Below are positions 17,815-27,921 of a stretch of 64,000 nt of DNA, piece after piece. A program made the translations under genes and the position numbers. Below the pieces are notes generated by a model, which was given only the letters and a program-made list of their open reading frames with translations, ran no database searches and had not been told where the DNA came from. This DNA is from Planktotalea arctica (GTDB lineage Bacteria > Pseudomonadota > Alphaproteobacteria > Rhodobacterales > Rhodobacteraceae), in contig NZ_MUHR01000011.1 in assembly GCF_002105285.1 (NCBI RefSeq), forward strand, positions 124,001-188,000, written 5' to 3'. The first letter of the stretch is position 1. Each line of letters starts with the position of its first letter.

Positions 17815-19191
17815 CTAGAAGAAATCGATGGAGACTTGCAACAAACGCTCCACCTCGGGCACATCCGCGCTCATCGAGAAAATGGCAACCACATCGCCCT
17901 CGTCAATGCGCAGCTTGCCGCTGGGTCTGTGTAGTTTACCGTCCTTGAGCACCGCGCCCAGCAACACCCCCTCGGGGAAATCGATATCGCGGATCAATTG
18001 GCCCGAGAGCGGCGAGGTCGACAAGACCTCCGCCTCGATCATCTCCGCCTCCGCATCGCCGATGGAATAGACCGAGCGCACGCGCCCATGGCGAATATGG
18101 CGCAGGATCGAACTCACCGTGGTGGAGCGCGGGTTGATATAGGCATCAATGCCCAGCGGCCCCATAAGCGGCACCAGCGTAGGATCATTAATCAAGGCCA
18201 CCGCCATCGGACAGCCCGCCGCCTTGGCGCGCACCGCTGCCAGCATGTTGGTCTTGTCGTCATCGGTCACGGCCAGCACCGCATCGGCGCGGCTGATATT
18301 GGCCTCCGCAAGCAGTGCGCCGTCAAGCCCGTCGCCATGCAACACAATCGTGCGCTCCAGTGCGTCGGCTGCGCGCTCGGCGATCGCGCGACTTTTCTCG
18401 ATAATCTTGGCGCGCACCCGCGTCGTGCGCTTTTCCAGCGCCTGCGCTACCGCGAGGCCAACATTGCCGCCGCCAATCAAGACCACGCGCTCTTGCAATT
18501 TATGGGTCTTGCCAAAAATCTCCATTGTGCGGCTGACATCTTCCACGTGGCAAAACACGTAGCAGTCATCCCCGACCAAAAGCTGATCACCCGCTTCGGG
18601 CGCGAACAGCGTACCATCGCGCCGCACGCCGACGACGATCGAGCGCAACGTGGAAAACAGATCGCTTAACTGGCGCAGCGGCGTGTTGACCACCGGGCAA
18701 TTTTCTTCGATCGACAGGCCCAAAAGCTGCGCCTTGCCGTTCATGAAGGTTTCCGTGTCGAACGCCGATGGTGCCGAAAGGCGCTGCAAAGCCGCGTCCG
18801 CCACTTCCTTCTCGGGGGAAATTACCACATCGATCGGCATGTGATCGCGCCGGTACAAATCAGAATAGATCGCGTCCAGATAGGATTGACTGCGCAAACG
18901 CGCAATCTTGCGCGGAATGGCGAAAACCGAATGGGCCACCTGGCACGTAACCATGTTGACCTCATCCGAATGCGTCGCCGCGATGATCATATCGGCATCG
19001 CGCGCACCCGCGCGGTCCAGAATATCGGGATAACTGGCAAAACCGGCGATGCCCTGCACGTCCAGAGAATCCGTCGCGCGCCGCACCAGTTCGGGATTGT
19101 TATCCACGACCGTAACGTCATTGCGCTCGCCTGAAAGATGTCGTGCGATCTGCCAGCCGACCTGACCCGCACCGCAAATAATGACCTTCAT
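17815..19191 (-). CDS. trkA: Trk potassium uptake regulatory protein TrkA
   Basis: Cytoplasmic NAD(H)/nucleotide-binding regulator of TrkH, 458 residues. It has the duplicated architecture RCK-N, RCK-C, RCK-N, RCK-C: the first nucleotide loop is IICGAGQVGWQIARHL, the second VVLIGGGNVGLAVAQAL. Repeat boundaries fall at about residues 140 and 232. It is the first gene of the trkAH pair and follows the ntrX terminator region. Confidence 0.95.
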   Translation of the reverse strand: MKVIICGAGQVGWQIARHLSGERNDVTVVDNNPELVRRATDSLDVQGIAGFASYPDILDRAGARDADMIIAATHSDEVNMVTCQVAHSVFAIPRKIARLRSQSYLDAIYSDLYRRDHMPIDVVISPEKEVADAALQRLSAPSAFDTETFMNGKAQLLGLSIEENCPVVNTPLRQLSDLFSTLRSIVVGVRRDGTLFAPEAGDQLLVGDDCYVFCHVEDVSRTMEIFGKTHKLQERVVLIGGGNVGLAVAQALEKRTTRVRAKIIEKSRAIAERAADALERTIVLHGDGLDGALLAEANISRADAVLAVTDDDKTNMLAAVRAKAAGCPMAVALINDPTLVPLMGPLGIDAYINPRSTTVSSILRHIRHGRVRSVYSIGDAEAEMIEAEVLSTSPLSGQLIRDIDFPEGVLLGAVLKDGKLHRPSGKLRIDEGDVVAIFSMSADVPEVERLLQVSIDFF

Positions 19192-19274
19192 GTCCGGCCT
19201 CTGCTGAACTCATCCCGGCTTGAATGACAGAGCAGGCAAGCCGGGTCAATGGCACAGCACAAAGCCTTAAACCC

Positions 19275-19300
19275 CTTCATCTTGCCCTTTAAACTCAAAC
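19275..19300 (-). repeat. 3'-end intergenic element, copy 4 (downstream of ntrX)
   Basis: Minus strand: GTTTGAGTTTAAAGGGCAAG then ATGAAG, 69 bases beyond the ntrX stop and directly after the GC-rich hairpin at 19303-19321. It closely matches copies 1 and 6. Confidence 0.65.
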
Positions 19301-19302
19301 CC

Positions 19303-19321
19303 GCGGCCCCGCCGGGGCCGC
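19303..19321 (-). terminator. Terminator of the ntr operon
   Basis: GCGGCCCC pairs perfectly with GGGGCCGC across a three-base loop; on the minus strand it is followed by a U-rich segment (gggtttgagttt). It lies between ntrX and trkA. Confidence 0.65.
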
Positions 19322-19368
19322 TTGTCATGCGCGCCTTCAGGCGCACATTTTCTTCAAACCAACGAGCG

Positions 19369-20781
19369 CTAGCTTGCCTGCGCCGCCTCTTCCTCGACCT
19401 GCGCGATACGCGCGCCGGCTTTGTTGGTCGTCACCACGCCAAGCGATTTCAACTTGCGGTGCAAAGCCGAGCGCTCCATTCCAACGAAATTCGCCGTGCG
19501 CGAAATATTCCCGCCAAAACGGTTGATCTGCGTCAGCAGATACTCGCGCTCAAAGGCCTCTCGCGCTTCGCGCAGTGGCAGCGTCGCCAGCGAGCCAGAA
19601 AGCACAACGCGCCCCTCTTCGTCATTGCCCACAGGTTCGCTTGGCAACTCCTTCGCTTCGATCGGACCGGTGCCGTCGCCCAGGATCAACACCCGCTCGA
19701 CGAGGTTCTTCAACTGCCGCACATTGCCCGGCCAGATCATCGTCTGCATCAACGCTGCCGCTTCATCGGAAAACGCGCGCAGCGCAAGCCCTTGGGATTT
19801 ATTGCACTCTTCGATAAAATGCGCACCAAGAAGCGGGATATCTTCGCGGCGCTCCTCCAGAGATGGCACCGGAATCGGCACCACGTTGAGGCGATGATAC
19901 AGCTCTTCGCGGAACCGGTCCGCTTCGATCTCCGCCTCCAGATCGCGGCTCGTGGACGAGATCACCCGCAAATCAACGCGCACCTTGTCCGATCCACCCA
20001 CGCGCAGGAATTGTTGATCCACCAGCACGCGCAGGATCTTGCTTTGCGTACCCAGCGGCATATCGGCCACCTCGTCAAAATAGATCACACCGCCGCTCGC
20101 TTGCTCAAGCAAGCCGGGCTGCACGCCCTGCTCCTTGCCCTCGCGTCCGAACAGCATTTCTTCCATGCGATCGGGTTCGACCCCGGCGCAGTTCACTGTC
20201 ACGAACGGTGCATCCGCGCGGTTCGAGTGGGCATGGATATAGCGCGCCGCCACTTCCTTGCCCGATCCAGCGGGACCACGCAGCAAAACCCGTCCGTTGG
20301 ATTTCGTCACCTTGTCAAGCTGGCTGATCAACGTGCGAAAGGCTGCGCTTTCCCCGATCATTTCGGTGCTCGGCGCATCGCGCCGTTTCAGCGTCTGGTT
20401 CTCGCGGCGCAGTCTTGATGTTTCCATCGCGCGGCGCACCACAACCATGAGCTGATCAATATTAAAGGGCTTTTCGATGAAATCATACGCGCCCTGTTTG
20501 ATCGCGGCGACAGCAATCTCGATGTTACCATGCCCCGAAATGATCACCACCGGCACATCAGGGTAATCTTTCTTGATCACCTTCAGAATATCGATCCCGT
20601 CCATCGAGCTGTCTTTGAGCCAGATATCAAGGATCATCAGCGCAGGCTGCTCGGCGCTGACCTCTGCCATACAGGCATCCGACGTGCCGGCCAGCCGCGT
20701 GCTGAACCCCTCATCTTCCAAAATATCCGAAATCAACTCCCGGATATCGCGTTCATCATCCACAATTAGAATGTCGCCCAT
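19369..20781 (-). CDS. ntrX: Nitrogen assimilation response regulator NtrX
   Basis: Response regulator of 470 residues partnering with NtrY. Receiver domain: acidic pair in VDDERDIREL and the phospho-acceptor Asp in MILDIWLKDSSMDG. The AAA+ domain has a Walker A GPAGSGKE and Walker B VIYFDEV, and a C-terminal Fis-type helix (ISRTANFVGMERSALHRKL). The segment EMLFGREGKEQGVQPGLLEQ occupies the place where sigma-54 activators carry GAFTGA, so that motif is absent, as is usual for NtrX. Of two adjacent ATGs I chose 20781, six bases from the GGAG core. The gene follows ntrY almost without gap. Confidence 0.94.
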   Translation of the reverse strand: MGDILIVDDERDIRELISDILEDEGFSTRLAGTSDACMAEVSAEQPALMILDIWLKDSSMDGIDILKVIKKDYPDVPVVIISGHGNIEIAVAAIKQGAYDFIEKPFNIDQLMVVVRRAMETSRLRRENQTLKRRDAPSTEMIGESAAFRTLISQLDKVTKSNGRVLLRGPAGSGKEVAARYIHAHSNRADAPFVTVNCAGVEPDRMEEMLFGREGKEQGVQPGLLEQASGGVIYFDEVADMPLGTQSKILRVLVDQQFLRVGGSDKVRVDLRVISSTSRDLEAEIEADRFREELYHRLNVVPIPVPSLEERREDIPLLGAHFIEECNKSQGLALRAFSDEAAALMQTMIWPGNVRQLKNLVERVLILGDGTGPIEAKELPSEPVGNDEEGRVVLSGSLATLPLREAREAFEREYLLTQINRFGGNISRTANFVGMERSALHRKLKSLGVVTTNKAGARIAQVEEEAAQAS

Positions 20782-20796
20782 CATTCTCTCCACCAT

Positions 20797-23085
20797 TTAA
20801 GTCTTCATGTCATCAAGCTCGGCCTGCGTCGGCGACAGCAGCGGTAAACGCACCACTGCCATCGCGCCAAAGAGGCCTTGCCCGTTTTTCAGCGGCGAGT
20901 CGGTCAAGACCAACGAACCACCATGCTCTTCGATAATTTTCTTCACGATCGGCAGGCCGAGACCTGTGCCTTTTTCGCGTGTCGTTACGTAGGGTTCGAA
21001 CAAACGCGCGCGATCCTCGGGCAAACCGATGCCGCTATCCGCGATCTCGATCATCGCCTTGTCGCCCTCGTAGCTCAGAGTGATCGAGACGGAACGCTGC
21101 GCGGTGTCGCTGCCGTATTTTTCAACGTAGCTTTCAATTGCCTCGCCCGCATTCTTGATCAGGTTGGTCAAAGCCTGACTTATCATCGTCTCATCCAGTT
21201 GCGCGGGGATATCCCCCTTTGGCAAGGTCACAGTGAACGCAACCTCGGGCTGGCCCGCCTCTTGCAAAAGTGCCGCATCGCGCACCAAAGTCACCAGATC
21301 ACAGCTGCGCAGCTGCGGTTCGGGCATGCGCGCAAATTTGCTGAATTCATCGACAATACGGCGCAAATCCCCCGTCTGGCGGATGATCACACCAGTCATT
21401 TGCTCAAGTTTTTCCCCTTCATCCCCGACAAGAGGAAGAAATTTCCGCTGGATACGTTCAGCCGAGAGCTGGATCGGCGTCAAAGGGTTTTTGATCTCAT
21501 GTGCGATGCGCCGCGCCACATCACCCCAAGCGGCCATACGCTGCGCCGTGACCAGATCGGTCACATCATCGAATGCAACGACATAGCCCTCAAGCGAGCC
21601 ATCATCGCGCAGGCGCCGTGACATGCGCACCAAAAGGTTTTCAAGCTGACCGTCACGGCTCACTTTGACCTCGTTCTGCGACGTGCTCATCTTGCCCGAC
21701 CGCAGCTTGTCCAGCAGCGGGCCGAACTCCGGCACCGCAAGTGCGAGGGGCACGTCCTGCTTGTCCTGATGCCAACCAAGCAAACGTTCTGCCGAGCGGT
21801 TGACGAAGGATATGCGTCCCTCCGCATCAAGCCCGACAACCCCAGATGTCACCGACGACAGGACCGAATCGAACATGCGCCGACGCCGGTCAATCTGGCG
21901 GTTGTTCTCGAGCAGCGTGTCGCGCTGCCCTTTGAGTTGACGGGTCATCTGGTTGAAATAACGCCCCAACATCGCGATTTCGTCGTCGCCCTCTTCTTCA
22001 AGGACCTGAACGTCCAGATTGCCTGCACCCACGCGCTGCGCCGCACCGGCAAGGCGACCAACAGGACGCGAGAGCCGCTCGGCAAACCAGAGGCCAAGCC
22101 AGACCGCTGCCAGAATGAGGATCAGGGCAAAGCCAATATAGACGAGGCCAAACTCGAACAGACGTCGCCCGCGTTCGCTTTCTTGTTGTTGATAAAAACG
22201 CGCGGTTTCCTGAGTTTCGTCTAGCAGTTGCAGAATCTGACCATCTACCTCGCGGCTCACATAGAGATAATGATCAAGATAACCCTTTAGGTGAACAAGC
22301 GCGCGGAACTCATTGTTTTTCCAGTCTTCTATCACGTAAATGCCATTCACTTGCGCCGCTTTGACTTCGACCGGAGCAAGTTCTTCGAAATCGAACATAT
22401 ACGAGCGTTCGCCGCGCACGCGGATCGCGCCTGTGCCATCAACGATAAAGGCTTCGCGCAGGCCGCGCTGAATTTGCAACTGGCCCTCGCGTAGAACCTC
22501 CCGCAGGCTCGCAGAGCGGGTAAAGCGCACTTCGCCGCGGCGCAGGTTGATATAATTGGCAAGCGCCATCGCGTCCTGCTCCAAATCGCGGCGCTGCTCA
22601 TTTTCATAGGCTTCTGCGGCGGCTAAGGAGTTGCCAACAACCCGTTGAACACGCTGGGAAAACCACGCCTCAAGACCCATATTGATCGTCAAGCCAGCAA
22701 AGATTGCAACCGTAACCGTCGGGATAAGCGCCATCAGCGCAAACACTCCGGTAAGGCGCAGGTGCAGGCGCGATCCGGCCGAGCGCGCACGCCGCGCCGA
22801 AATCATTTGCGCCACGCGCTGAAGCACAAGCGCTGCGACCACAATCACATAGACGAGATCAAGCAGCAGAACAAAACGCAGCGCTGGTCCCGCCACGTTC
22901 TGATCCAGTGGTCCAAGCACAAGAAACGTTGCGAACGCCAAAAGCGGGCCAAGCAGGACCACGCCCAGCGTGAACGCGTTTTGCACACCGCGCTGGCGAC
23001 GCAAATGCGACAGGCGCATCCACAAAGACATCTTGCTGCGCCGCGCCATTTTGGCGCTCGCAGGAGCTGTTTCAGGCTGGCTCAC
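20797..23085 (-). CDS. ntrY: Sensor histidine kinase NtrY
   Basis: Membrane-bound histidine kinase of 762 residues. The N-terminal third carries several transmembrane helices and a periplasmic segment, followed by a HAMP linker (about 365-415), a PAS domain, the phospho-acceptor His in [15 protein letters not shown], the N box NLIKNAGEAI and the G boxes DSGIGLPED and GTGLGLPIVKKI. It starts with GTG at 23085, with gaggg as ribosome site. The 108 bases between ntrC and ntrY hold a small hairpin close to this start. NtrY signals to NtrX and affects nitrogen and, in some alphaproteobacteria, redox responses. Confidence 0.95.
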   Translation of the reverse strand: MSQPETAPASAKMARRSKMSLWMRLSHLRRQRGVQNAFTLGVVLLGPLLAFATFLVLGPLDQNVAGPALRFVLLLDLVYVIVVAALVLQRVAQMISARRARSAGSRLHLRLTGVFALMALIPTVTVAIFAGLTINMGLEAWFSQRVQRVVGNSLAAAEAYENEQRRDLEQDAMALANYINLRRGEVRFTRSASLREVLREGQLQIQRGLREAFIVDGTGAIRVRGERSYMFDFEELAPVEVKAAQVNGIYVIEDWKNNEFRALVHLKGYLDHYLYVSREVDGQILQLLDETQETARFYQQQESERGRRLFEFGLVYIGFALILILAAVWLGLWFAERLSRPVGRLAGAAQRVGAGNLDVQVLEEEGDDEIAMLGRYFNQMTRQLKGQRDTLLENNRQIDRRRRMFDSVLSSVTSGVVGLDAEGRISFVNRSAERLLGWHQDKQDVPLALAVPEFGPLLDKLRSGKMSTSQNEVKVSRDGQLENLLVRMSRRLRDDGSLEGYVVAFDDVTDLVTAQRMAAWGDVARRIAHEIKNPLTPIQLSAERIQRKFLPLVGDEGEKLEQMTGVIIRQTGDLRRIVDEFSKFARMPEPQLRSCDLVTLVRDAALLQEAGQPEVAFTVTLPKGDIPAQLDETMISQALTNLIKNAGEAIESYVEKYGSDTAQRSVSITLSYEGDKAMIEIADSGIGLPEDRARLFEPYVTTREKGTGLGLPIVKKIIEEHGGSLVLTDSPLKNGQGLFGAMAVVRLPLLSPTQAELDDMKT

Positions 23086-23104
23086 GCTCTGCCCTCGATC
23101 TTAG

Positions 23105-23120
23105 GAGGCATTTCTGCCTC
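23105..23120 (-). promoter_or_regulatory. Hairpin with GAAA tetraloop before ntrY
   Basis: On the minus strand GAGGCA-GAAA-TGCCTC forms a perfect 6-bp stem closed by a GNRA tetraloop, ending 19 bases before the ntrY start codon. It could modulate ntrY translation or mark an RNA processing site in the ntrBC-ntrYX transcript. Confidence 0.35.
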
Positions 23121-23193
23121 ACCGCCAAATCTGTGGCTCTCGGTTCGACAATTCGCTAGGGCGATGCCAATGGGCCACGTTTATGTTGCGCTT

Positions 23194-24561
23194 TTACATC
23201 AATTTGCGTCGCCGTGTCACGCGAATATCGAGGTCGGTTATCTTCTTACGCAAGGTATTGCGGTTAATACCTAATAAATCAGCACATTTAGCCTGATTTC
23301 CAGCTGTTGCTTCAAGCGATATTTCTATCAAAGGTTGCTCGAATTCGCGCAAAATGCGGGCATAAATACCAGAGGGCGGCAAAGAACCGCCGTGCAAATC
23401 GAAATACCGGCGCAAATGACGTTCGACCGAGGCCGATAGTTTTTCCGTCGTCATTTCCCCCGTCAGCACCGGTTCGAGGTCGGGTTGATTGCCCAGAACC
23501 ATCTCGACTTCAGCGCGTGTGATCGCATCATTGCGCGAGGTCAGGCTCAGGCGGCGCATGGCGTTTTCAAGCTGGCGCACATTGCCCGGCCAGCGATAGT
23601 CATGGATCAGCTTGCCCGCCTCCTCCGAGAGAACGCGCTGCGACAAGCCCTCTGCTTCAGCCTTGCTCAGGAAATGGCTGGCCAGCAGCGCAATGTCTTC
23701 GACCCGCTCGCGCAGCGAAGGCACGCTCAGGCTTGCTCCGCCAAGGCGATAATAGAGATCCTGACGCAGCGCGCCGCTGTCGAGCTTGCCGGACAGATCC
23801 ACCAAAGACGTCGCAAGGAAGCGCGGCACATGCTCGCCCGGCGCATCCATCATGCGAACAAGGCGCGCTTGCGCCACTAGATCAATATCTGCAATCTCTT
23901 CAATGAGTAACGTGCCACCCTTCACGCGCGCCAGAACCCGTGCAGGGCCTTCAATGTCTTGCAGATCGGCGGTGGTCATGGTCACGAAAGGCAGCGTGCG
24001 CCGGTCGGAAAAATCATGGATCGCGCGTGCAATGGCGGTCTTGCCGGTGCCGGATTCGCCAGTGATCAACACCGCGATATCCGTGTTCATCACCCGCGCC
24101 ATAACCGAATACAGCGATTGCATCACAGGAGTTTGCCCGATCAGCGGCAATTCATCGTTTGTAGCACGCTCATCCGTCGCCACCGACGCCTTTGCCCCCC
24201 GAGAAGCCAGCGCGCGCGCCGTGCGTTTCATCAGATCAGGCAGATCGAAGGGCTTGGGCAGGTAATCATAGGCCTGTGCCTCATTCGCCTTGATCGCCGT
24301 CATGATCGTATTTTGCGCCGAGATGATAATCACCGGCAGGCCGGGGCGATCTTCGTGGATTTTCGGCAGCATCTCGAGCCCGTTGCCATCGGGCATCATC
24401 ACATCGGAAATCACCACATCGCCGCGCCCCTCCGCCACCCAGCGCATCAGCGTCGTCAGCGAGGAGGTCGCATGAACCTTGCACCCCGCCCGCGTCAGCG
24501 CCTGCGTGAGAACCGTGCGTATCGTGCGATCGTCATCCGCGACCAGAACCGTGCCATCCAT
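23194..24561 (-). CDS. ntrC: Nitrogen regulator NtrC, Rhodobacterales type without GAFTGA
   Basis: Response regulator of 455 residues. The receiver domain shows [12 protein letters not shown] and the phospho-acceptor Asp in [13 protein letters not shown]. The AAA+ domain has a normal Walker A ([10 protein letters not shown]), but the stretch between it and Walker B is short and lacks GAFTGA, and Walker B reads LLIEEIAD with Glu in place of the usual Asp. The C-terminal Fis helix is [19 protein letters not shown]. In Rhodobacter capsulatus, NtrC lacking this loop activates sigma-70 RNA polymerase; the same is inferred here. Its ATG overlaps the ntrB stop by one base. Confidence 0.94.
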   Translation of the reverse strand: MDGTVLVADDDRTIRTVLTQALTRAGCKVHATSSLTTLMRWVAEGRGDVVISDVMMPDGNGLEMLPKIHEDRPGLPVIIISAQNTIMTAIKANEAQAYDYLPKPFDLPDLMKRTARALASRGAKASVATDERATNDELPLIGQTPVMQSLYSVMARVMNTDIAVLITGESGTGKTAIARAIHDFSDRRTLPFVTMTTADLQDIEGPARVLARVKGGTLLIEEIADIDLVAQARLVRMMDAPGEHVPRFLATSLVDLSGKLDSGALRQDLYYRLGGASLSVPSLRERVEDIALLASHFLSKAEAEGLSQRVLSEEAGKLIHDYRWPGNVRQLENAMRRLSLTSRNDAITRAEVEMVLGNQPDLEPVLTGEMTTEKLSASVERHLRRYFDLHGGSLPPSGIYARILREFEQPLIEISLEATAGNQAKCADLLGINRNTLRKKITDLDIRVTRRRKLM

Positions 24562-25646
24562 CAATCATCATCCTTTGAAACAAGTGCGCTTTGCGGCGCT
24601 ACGGGCAGCGAGAGGCGGAACACCGTGCGCCCCGGAGTGGATTCCACTGCGATCCAGCCATCGTGATCCGAGATTATTTTCGACACCAGCGCGAGGCCCA
24701 GTCCGGTGCCGTTCTCGCGCCCGGACACGAATGGGTCGAACACATCATTGGCAAGGTCCGGCGGCAGGCCCGGGCCATCATCAATCACTTCGATTTGCAG
24801 CGGCAATGCGCGCCCCGCAGCCCCTGCGCGGCGCAGGCGGAACGAGTGCTCGAAGTAGGTGCGCAGCCAGATCGTACCGCCCCCGCGAGGCGCTGCTTCC
24901 GAAGCGTTCTTGAGCAGGTTGAGCACCACTTGCAGCAATTGATCACCGTCCGCATGGGCCAGCGGCAAGGAGGGATCGTAAGTCTCGTTGATCTTCATTT
25001 CAGCGCCAAAGCCCAGCAGCGCAGATCGGCGCGCACGATCGAGCACATCGTGCATATTCACCGCCCCAAGCATCGGCGGGCGCAAATTACCAAATTGCTC
25101 CACCTGTTCGAGCAGCTTCACGATGCGGCGCGATTCCTCCACGATCAGGTCGGTGAGTTCCAAATCCTGCGGCGCGAGGTTCATCGAGAGCAATTGTGCC
25201 GCGCCCGTGATGCCCGCCAGCGGGTTCTTGATCTCGTGGGCCAGCATTTCCGCCATGCCGATCGCCGATTTCGCCGCCGATTTCACCCCTTGGCTCTGGC
25301 TGATGCGCCCGGCCAACTCGCGCGGGGAGATCATCAGAACCATGACCCCAGCGTGACCGAGTAGAGGCGCAATTTGCAAATTGCAATGCACCGGAGCGCG
25401 CTCGCCCGTGCCGATATCCACATCGTTCACGAAGAGCGGCGAGGAGTTCGCGCGCGCGCGCGCCAGCGCGTCCTCGAGCGGGACATCCACGGCCAGCTTG
25501 TCCCAGATGGGCGATCCGAACAACGCCTTGGCAGAGCTGTTGAAAAACCCCTCGGCGGCGGGGTTCAAATCGGCGATCCGGTCTTCGGCATCAATCAAAA
25601 GCGTCGCCACGGGCAGCGACATCCAAATGGTCGTATCGCGGATCAT
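24561..25646 (-). CDS. ntrB: Nitrogen sensor kinase/phosphatase NtrB
   Basis: Cytoplasmic histidine kinase of 361 residues that phosphorylates or dephosphorylates NtrC under PII control. An N-terminal PAS domain ([20 protein letters not shown]) is followed by the phospho-acceptor His in [20 protein letters not shown], the N box [12 protein letters not shown] and the G boxes DDGPGLPPD and GTGLGLALV. It starts with ATGA overlapping the dusB stop, the classic nifR3-ntrB arrangement. No PII gene is present in the window. Confidence 0.95.
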   Translation of the reverse strand: MIRDTTIWMSLPVATLLIDAEDRIADLNPAAEGFFNSSAKALFGSPIWDKLAVDVPLEDALARARANSSPLFVNDVDIGTGERAPVHCNLQIAPLLGHAGVMVLMISPRELAGRISQSQGVKSAAKSAIGMAEMLAHEIKNPLAGITGAAQLLSMNLAPQDLELTDLIVEESRRIVKLLEQVEQFGNLRPPMLGAVNMHDVLDRARRSALLGFGAEMKINETYDPSLPLAHADGDQLLQVVLNLLKNASEAAPRGGGTIWLRTYFEHSFRLRRAGAAGRALPLQIEVIDDGPGLPPDLANDVFDPFVSGRENGTGLGLALVSKIISDHDGWIAVESTPGRTVFRLSLPVAPQSALVSKDDD

Positions 25647-26638
25647 GCCGCAGCCTCCTGATTGAGCAACGGGTTCAGCGCGCGGGCGAGTAGCGCAGGC
25701 ACGCGGCCCGTGTCGCGCTCGGTCAGCACCGCTTTGCGCAGGGGCTTTCCAGTCTGCGCGCCGTCCATATACCAGCCCAGATGTTTGCGCGCGACGCGGC
25801 TGCCAAGTTCGATGCCATAAAAGCGCAGCATCGCCTCATAGTGGGTTTGCGCCATCTCGATCAACGCATCGCCCGTCGGGATTTGCGGCATCGGCGTGCC
25901 GAACAGTTCTGCCGAGATCTGCGCCAGCAGCCAGGGCCGCCCCTGCGCGCCGCGCCCGATCATGATGCCGTCCGCGCCGCTTTGGGCAAGCGCCGCGCGC
26001 GCGCTGGCGCCATCGACGATGTCGCCATTGGCAATCACGGGGATATTCACCGCAGTTTTCACGGACTTGATCGCGCACCAATCAGCGCGACCTTTATAGA
26101 ATTGACAGCGCGTGCGCCCATGAATGGTCAGCATCTTCACGCCTGCGTTTTCAGCGCGCAGCGCAAGCTCGGGCGCATTCAAAAGCGCATCATCCCAGCC
26201 AAGGCGCGTCTTAAGCGTCACAGGCAGGTCCACCGCCGCGACCACCGCGTCAATCAGCCCGAGCGCGTGGTCGAGGTCTTTGAGCAAGGCAGAACCCGAA
26301 TAGCCATTGGTGACTTTCTTGGCGGGGCAGCCCATGTTGATGTCAATGATGCGCGCGCCATTGCCCGCCGCCATGCGCGCAGCTTCGCCCATCCAGTAGG
26401 CCTCGCGGCCTGCAATTTGCACCGAGGTATGCGCCGCACCGAAGCCCAGCTCCGCGCGTTCGCGCACGCCCGGCTTGGCCTGCACCATTTCCTGAGAGGC
26501 GACCATTTCGCTTACCACCAAACCTGCGCCGAACGAGCTGACCAGATCACGAAACGGCAGGTCCGTGATGCCCGCCAAAGGCGCCAGCAGGACGGGTGGC
26601 GAGAGCGTGTGCGCGCCGATGTGGAGGGTTGAGTTCAT
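25643..26638 (-). CDS. dusB: tRNA-dihydrouridine synthase DusB (NifR3)
   Basis: FMN-dependent enzyme of 331 residues reducing uridines in tRNA D loops. Visible features are LAPLAGITDLPFRDL, the catalytic Cys in INMGCPAKKVTNGYSGSALL, TIHGRTRCQFYKG (phosphate/FMN region) and GADGIMIGRGAQGRPW. It is the first gene of the ntr operon, an old association that gave the gene its name nifR3. The ribosome site before the ATG is weak. A 13-bp palindrome lies upstream at 26702-26714. Confidence 0.95.
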   Translation of the reverse strand: MNSTLHIGAHTLSPPVLLAPLAGITDLPFRDLVSSFGAGLVVSEMVASQEMVQAKPGVRERAELGFGAAHTSVQIAGREAYWMGEAARMAAGNGARIIDINMGCPAKKVTNGYSGSALLKDLDHALGLIDAVVAAVDLPVTLKTRLGWDDALLNAPELALRAENAGVKMLTIHGRTRCQFYKGRADWCAIKSVKTAVNIPVIANGDIVDGASARAALAQSGADGIMIGRGAQGRPWLLAQISAELFGTPMPQIPTGDALIEMAQTHYEAMLRFYGIELGSRVARKHLGWYMDGAQTGKPLRKAVLTERDTGRVPALLARALNPLLNQEAAA

Positions 26639-26701
26639 AGGGGTTCATACAAAGCCAGAGGCGCAGGCTCAATGCGGCGCTGTGTAATTTACGTGCACTG
26701 C

Positions 26702-26714
26702 AGGCATTATGCCT
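26702..26714. promoter_or_regulatory. Perfect 13-bp palindrome between dusB and ispDF
   Basis: AGGCATTATGCCT is a perfect inverted repeat with a one-base centre, located in the 134-base divergent promoter region, 64 bases from the dusB start. It could be an operator for the ntr operon or ispDF; no regulator is identified. Confidence 0.35.
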
Positions 26715-26772
26715 AATTTTTAAGCATGCGCATTTGATTGCGCGCTTTGCAGAGCAGCGCTAAGCATGGGCC

Positions 26773-27921
26773 ATGACGGTTAAAGCTAACGAAATGCAAA
26801 TCGGCGCAGTGATCGTCGCCGCAGGGCGCGGCATGCGCGCGGGCGGCGATGTGCCAAAGCAATGGCAGACAGTCAACGGCGCGCGGGTTGCCGCATGGAG
26901 CTGTGCGCACTTCACCTCCCGCGGTGATATTGCCGAAGTTATTCTGGTGATACACCCCGGTGACCAAGCCTTTGCCGAGGAAATCAAAGGAGTACGCATC
27001 GTTCATGGTGGAGCGAGCCGGGATATTTCCGTGCGCGCAGGGCTGGAGGCACTGAGCGGCGATCTTACCCATGTGCTTATTCACGACGTTGCGCGCTGCA
27101 CGGTACCCGCACCTGTGATCACGAGAGTCATCAAAGCGCTTCGCAGCGCCGCAGGGGCCGCACCGGCCCTGCCCGTGACCGACGCACTCTGGAGTGGTCG
27201 AAACGGCAAGGTCAGCGGCGCGCAGGACCGCACCGGGCTCTACCGCGCGCAAACACCTCAAGGCTTTTCGCTGCCTGCGATCCTTGCAGCGCACCGCGCC
27301 CATACCGGCGCAGCAGCGGATGACGTGGAAGTGGCGCGCGCCGCAGGGCTTGACGTGGTGATCACGCAGGGCGATGAGGCTAATCTGAAAATCACCACTC
27401 CGGATGATTTCAAGCGCGCAGCGGCACTTTTGGAGACGCAAATGGATATTCGCCTGGGCAACGGTTTCGATGTGCACGCCTTTTGCGAGGGTGATCACGT
27501 TATTCTATGCGGCGTGCGCGTGCCGCACGAAAAAGCGCTTAAAGGGCATTCGGATGCGGATGTGGGCATGCACGCTGTCACGGACGCAATTTACGGCGCG
27601 CTCGGGGACGGCGACATCGGTCAGCACTTTCCCCCGTCCGATCCGCAATGGCGCGGCGCAGCGAGCGATATTTTTCTGCGCGACGCGCTCGATCGTGCCC
27701 GATCGCGCGGATTTTCGATTTCCAACGTCGATTGTACATTGATCTGCGAGTACCCAAAAATCGGACCACACAGCTTTGATATGAAAGCGAGAATGGCCGA
27801 ATTACTGGAGCTGGACGCAGAGCGCGTTTCCGTTAAGGCGACGACAAGCGAGCGCCTTGGATTTACCGGCCGCGCCGAAGGGATCGCCGCGCTGGCCACA
27901 GCAACATTGGTGAAATCATGA
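26773..27921 (+). CDS. ispDF: Bifunctional IspD-IspF enzyme of isoprenoid synthesis
   Basis: Fusion enzyme of 382 residues in the methylerythritol phosphate pathway. Residues 1-225 are 2-C-methyl-D-erythritol 4-phosphate cytidylyltransferase (IspD): nucleotide loop [38 protein letters not shown] and YRAQTPQGF. Residues 227-382 are 2-C-methyl-D-erythritol 2,4-cyclodiphosphate synthase (IspF): zinc ligands Asp and His in GNGFDVHAF and the later His in SDADVGMH, plus [11 protein letters not shown] near the end. Such fusions are typical of alphaproteobacteria. The start ATG 26773 has a weak ribosome site; an in-frame ATG 21 bases later is possible. The stop overlaps pgpA. Confidence 0.96.
   Translation: MTVKANEMQIGAVIVAAGRGMRAGGDVPKQWQTVNGARVAAWSCAHFTSRGDIAEVILVIHPGDQAFAEEIKGVRIVHGGASRDISVRAGLEALSGDLTHVLIHDVARCTVPAPVITRVIKALRSAAGAAPALPVTDALWSGRNGKVSGAQDRTGLYRAQTPQGFSLPAILAAHRAHTGAAADDVEVARAAGLDVVITQGDEANLKITTPDDFKRAAALLETQMDIRLGNGFDVHAFCEGDHVILCGVRVPHEKALKGHSDADVGMHAVTDAIYGALGDGDIGQHFPPSDPQWRGAASDIFLRDALDRARSRGFSISNVDCTLICEYPKIGPHSFDMKARMAELLELDAERVSVKATTSERLGFTGRAEGIAALATATLVKS

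Noticed and set aside
20797-23085. Long plus-strand frames opposite ntrY and other large genes
   Set aside because: They are antisense shadows of GC-rich coding sequence, rich in Arg/His/Gln, without ribosome sites or recognisable domains.
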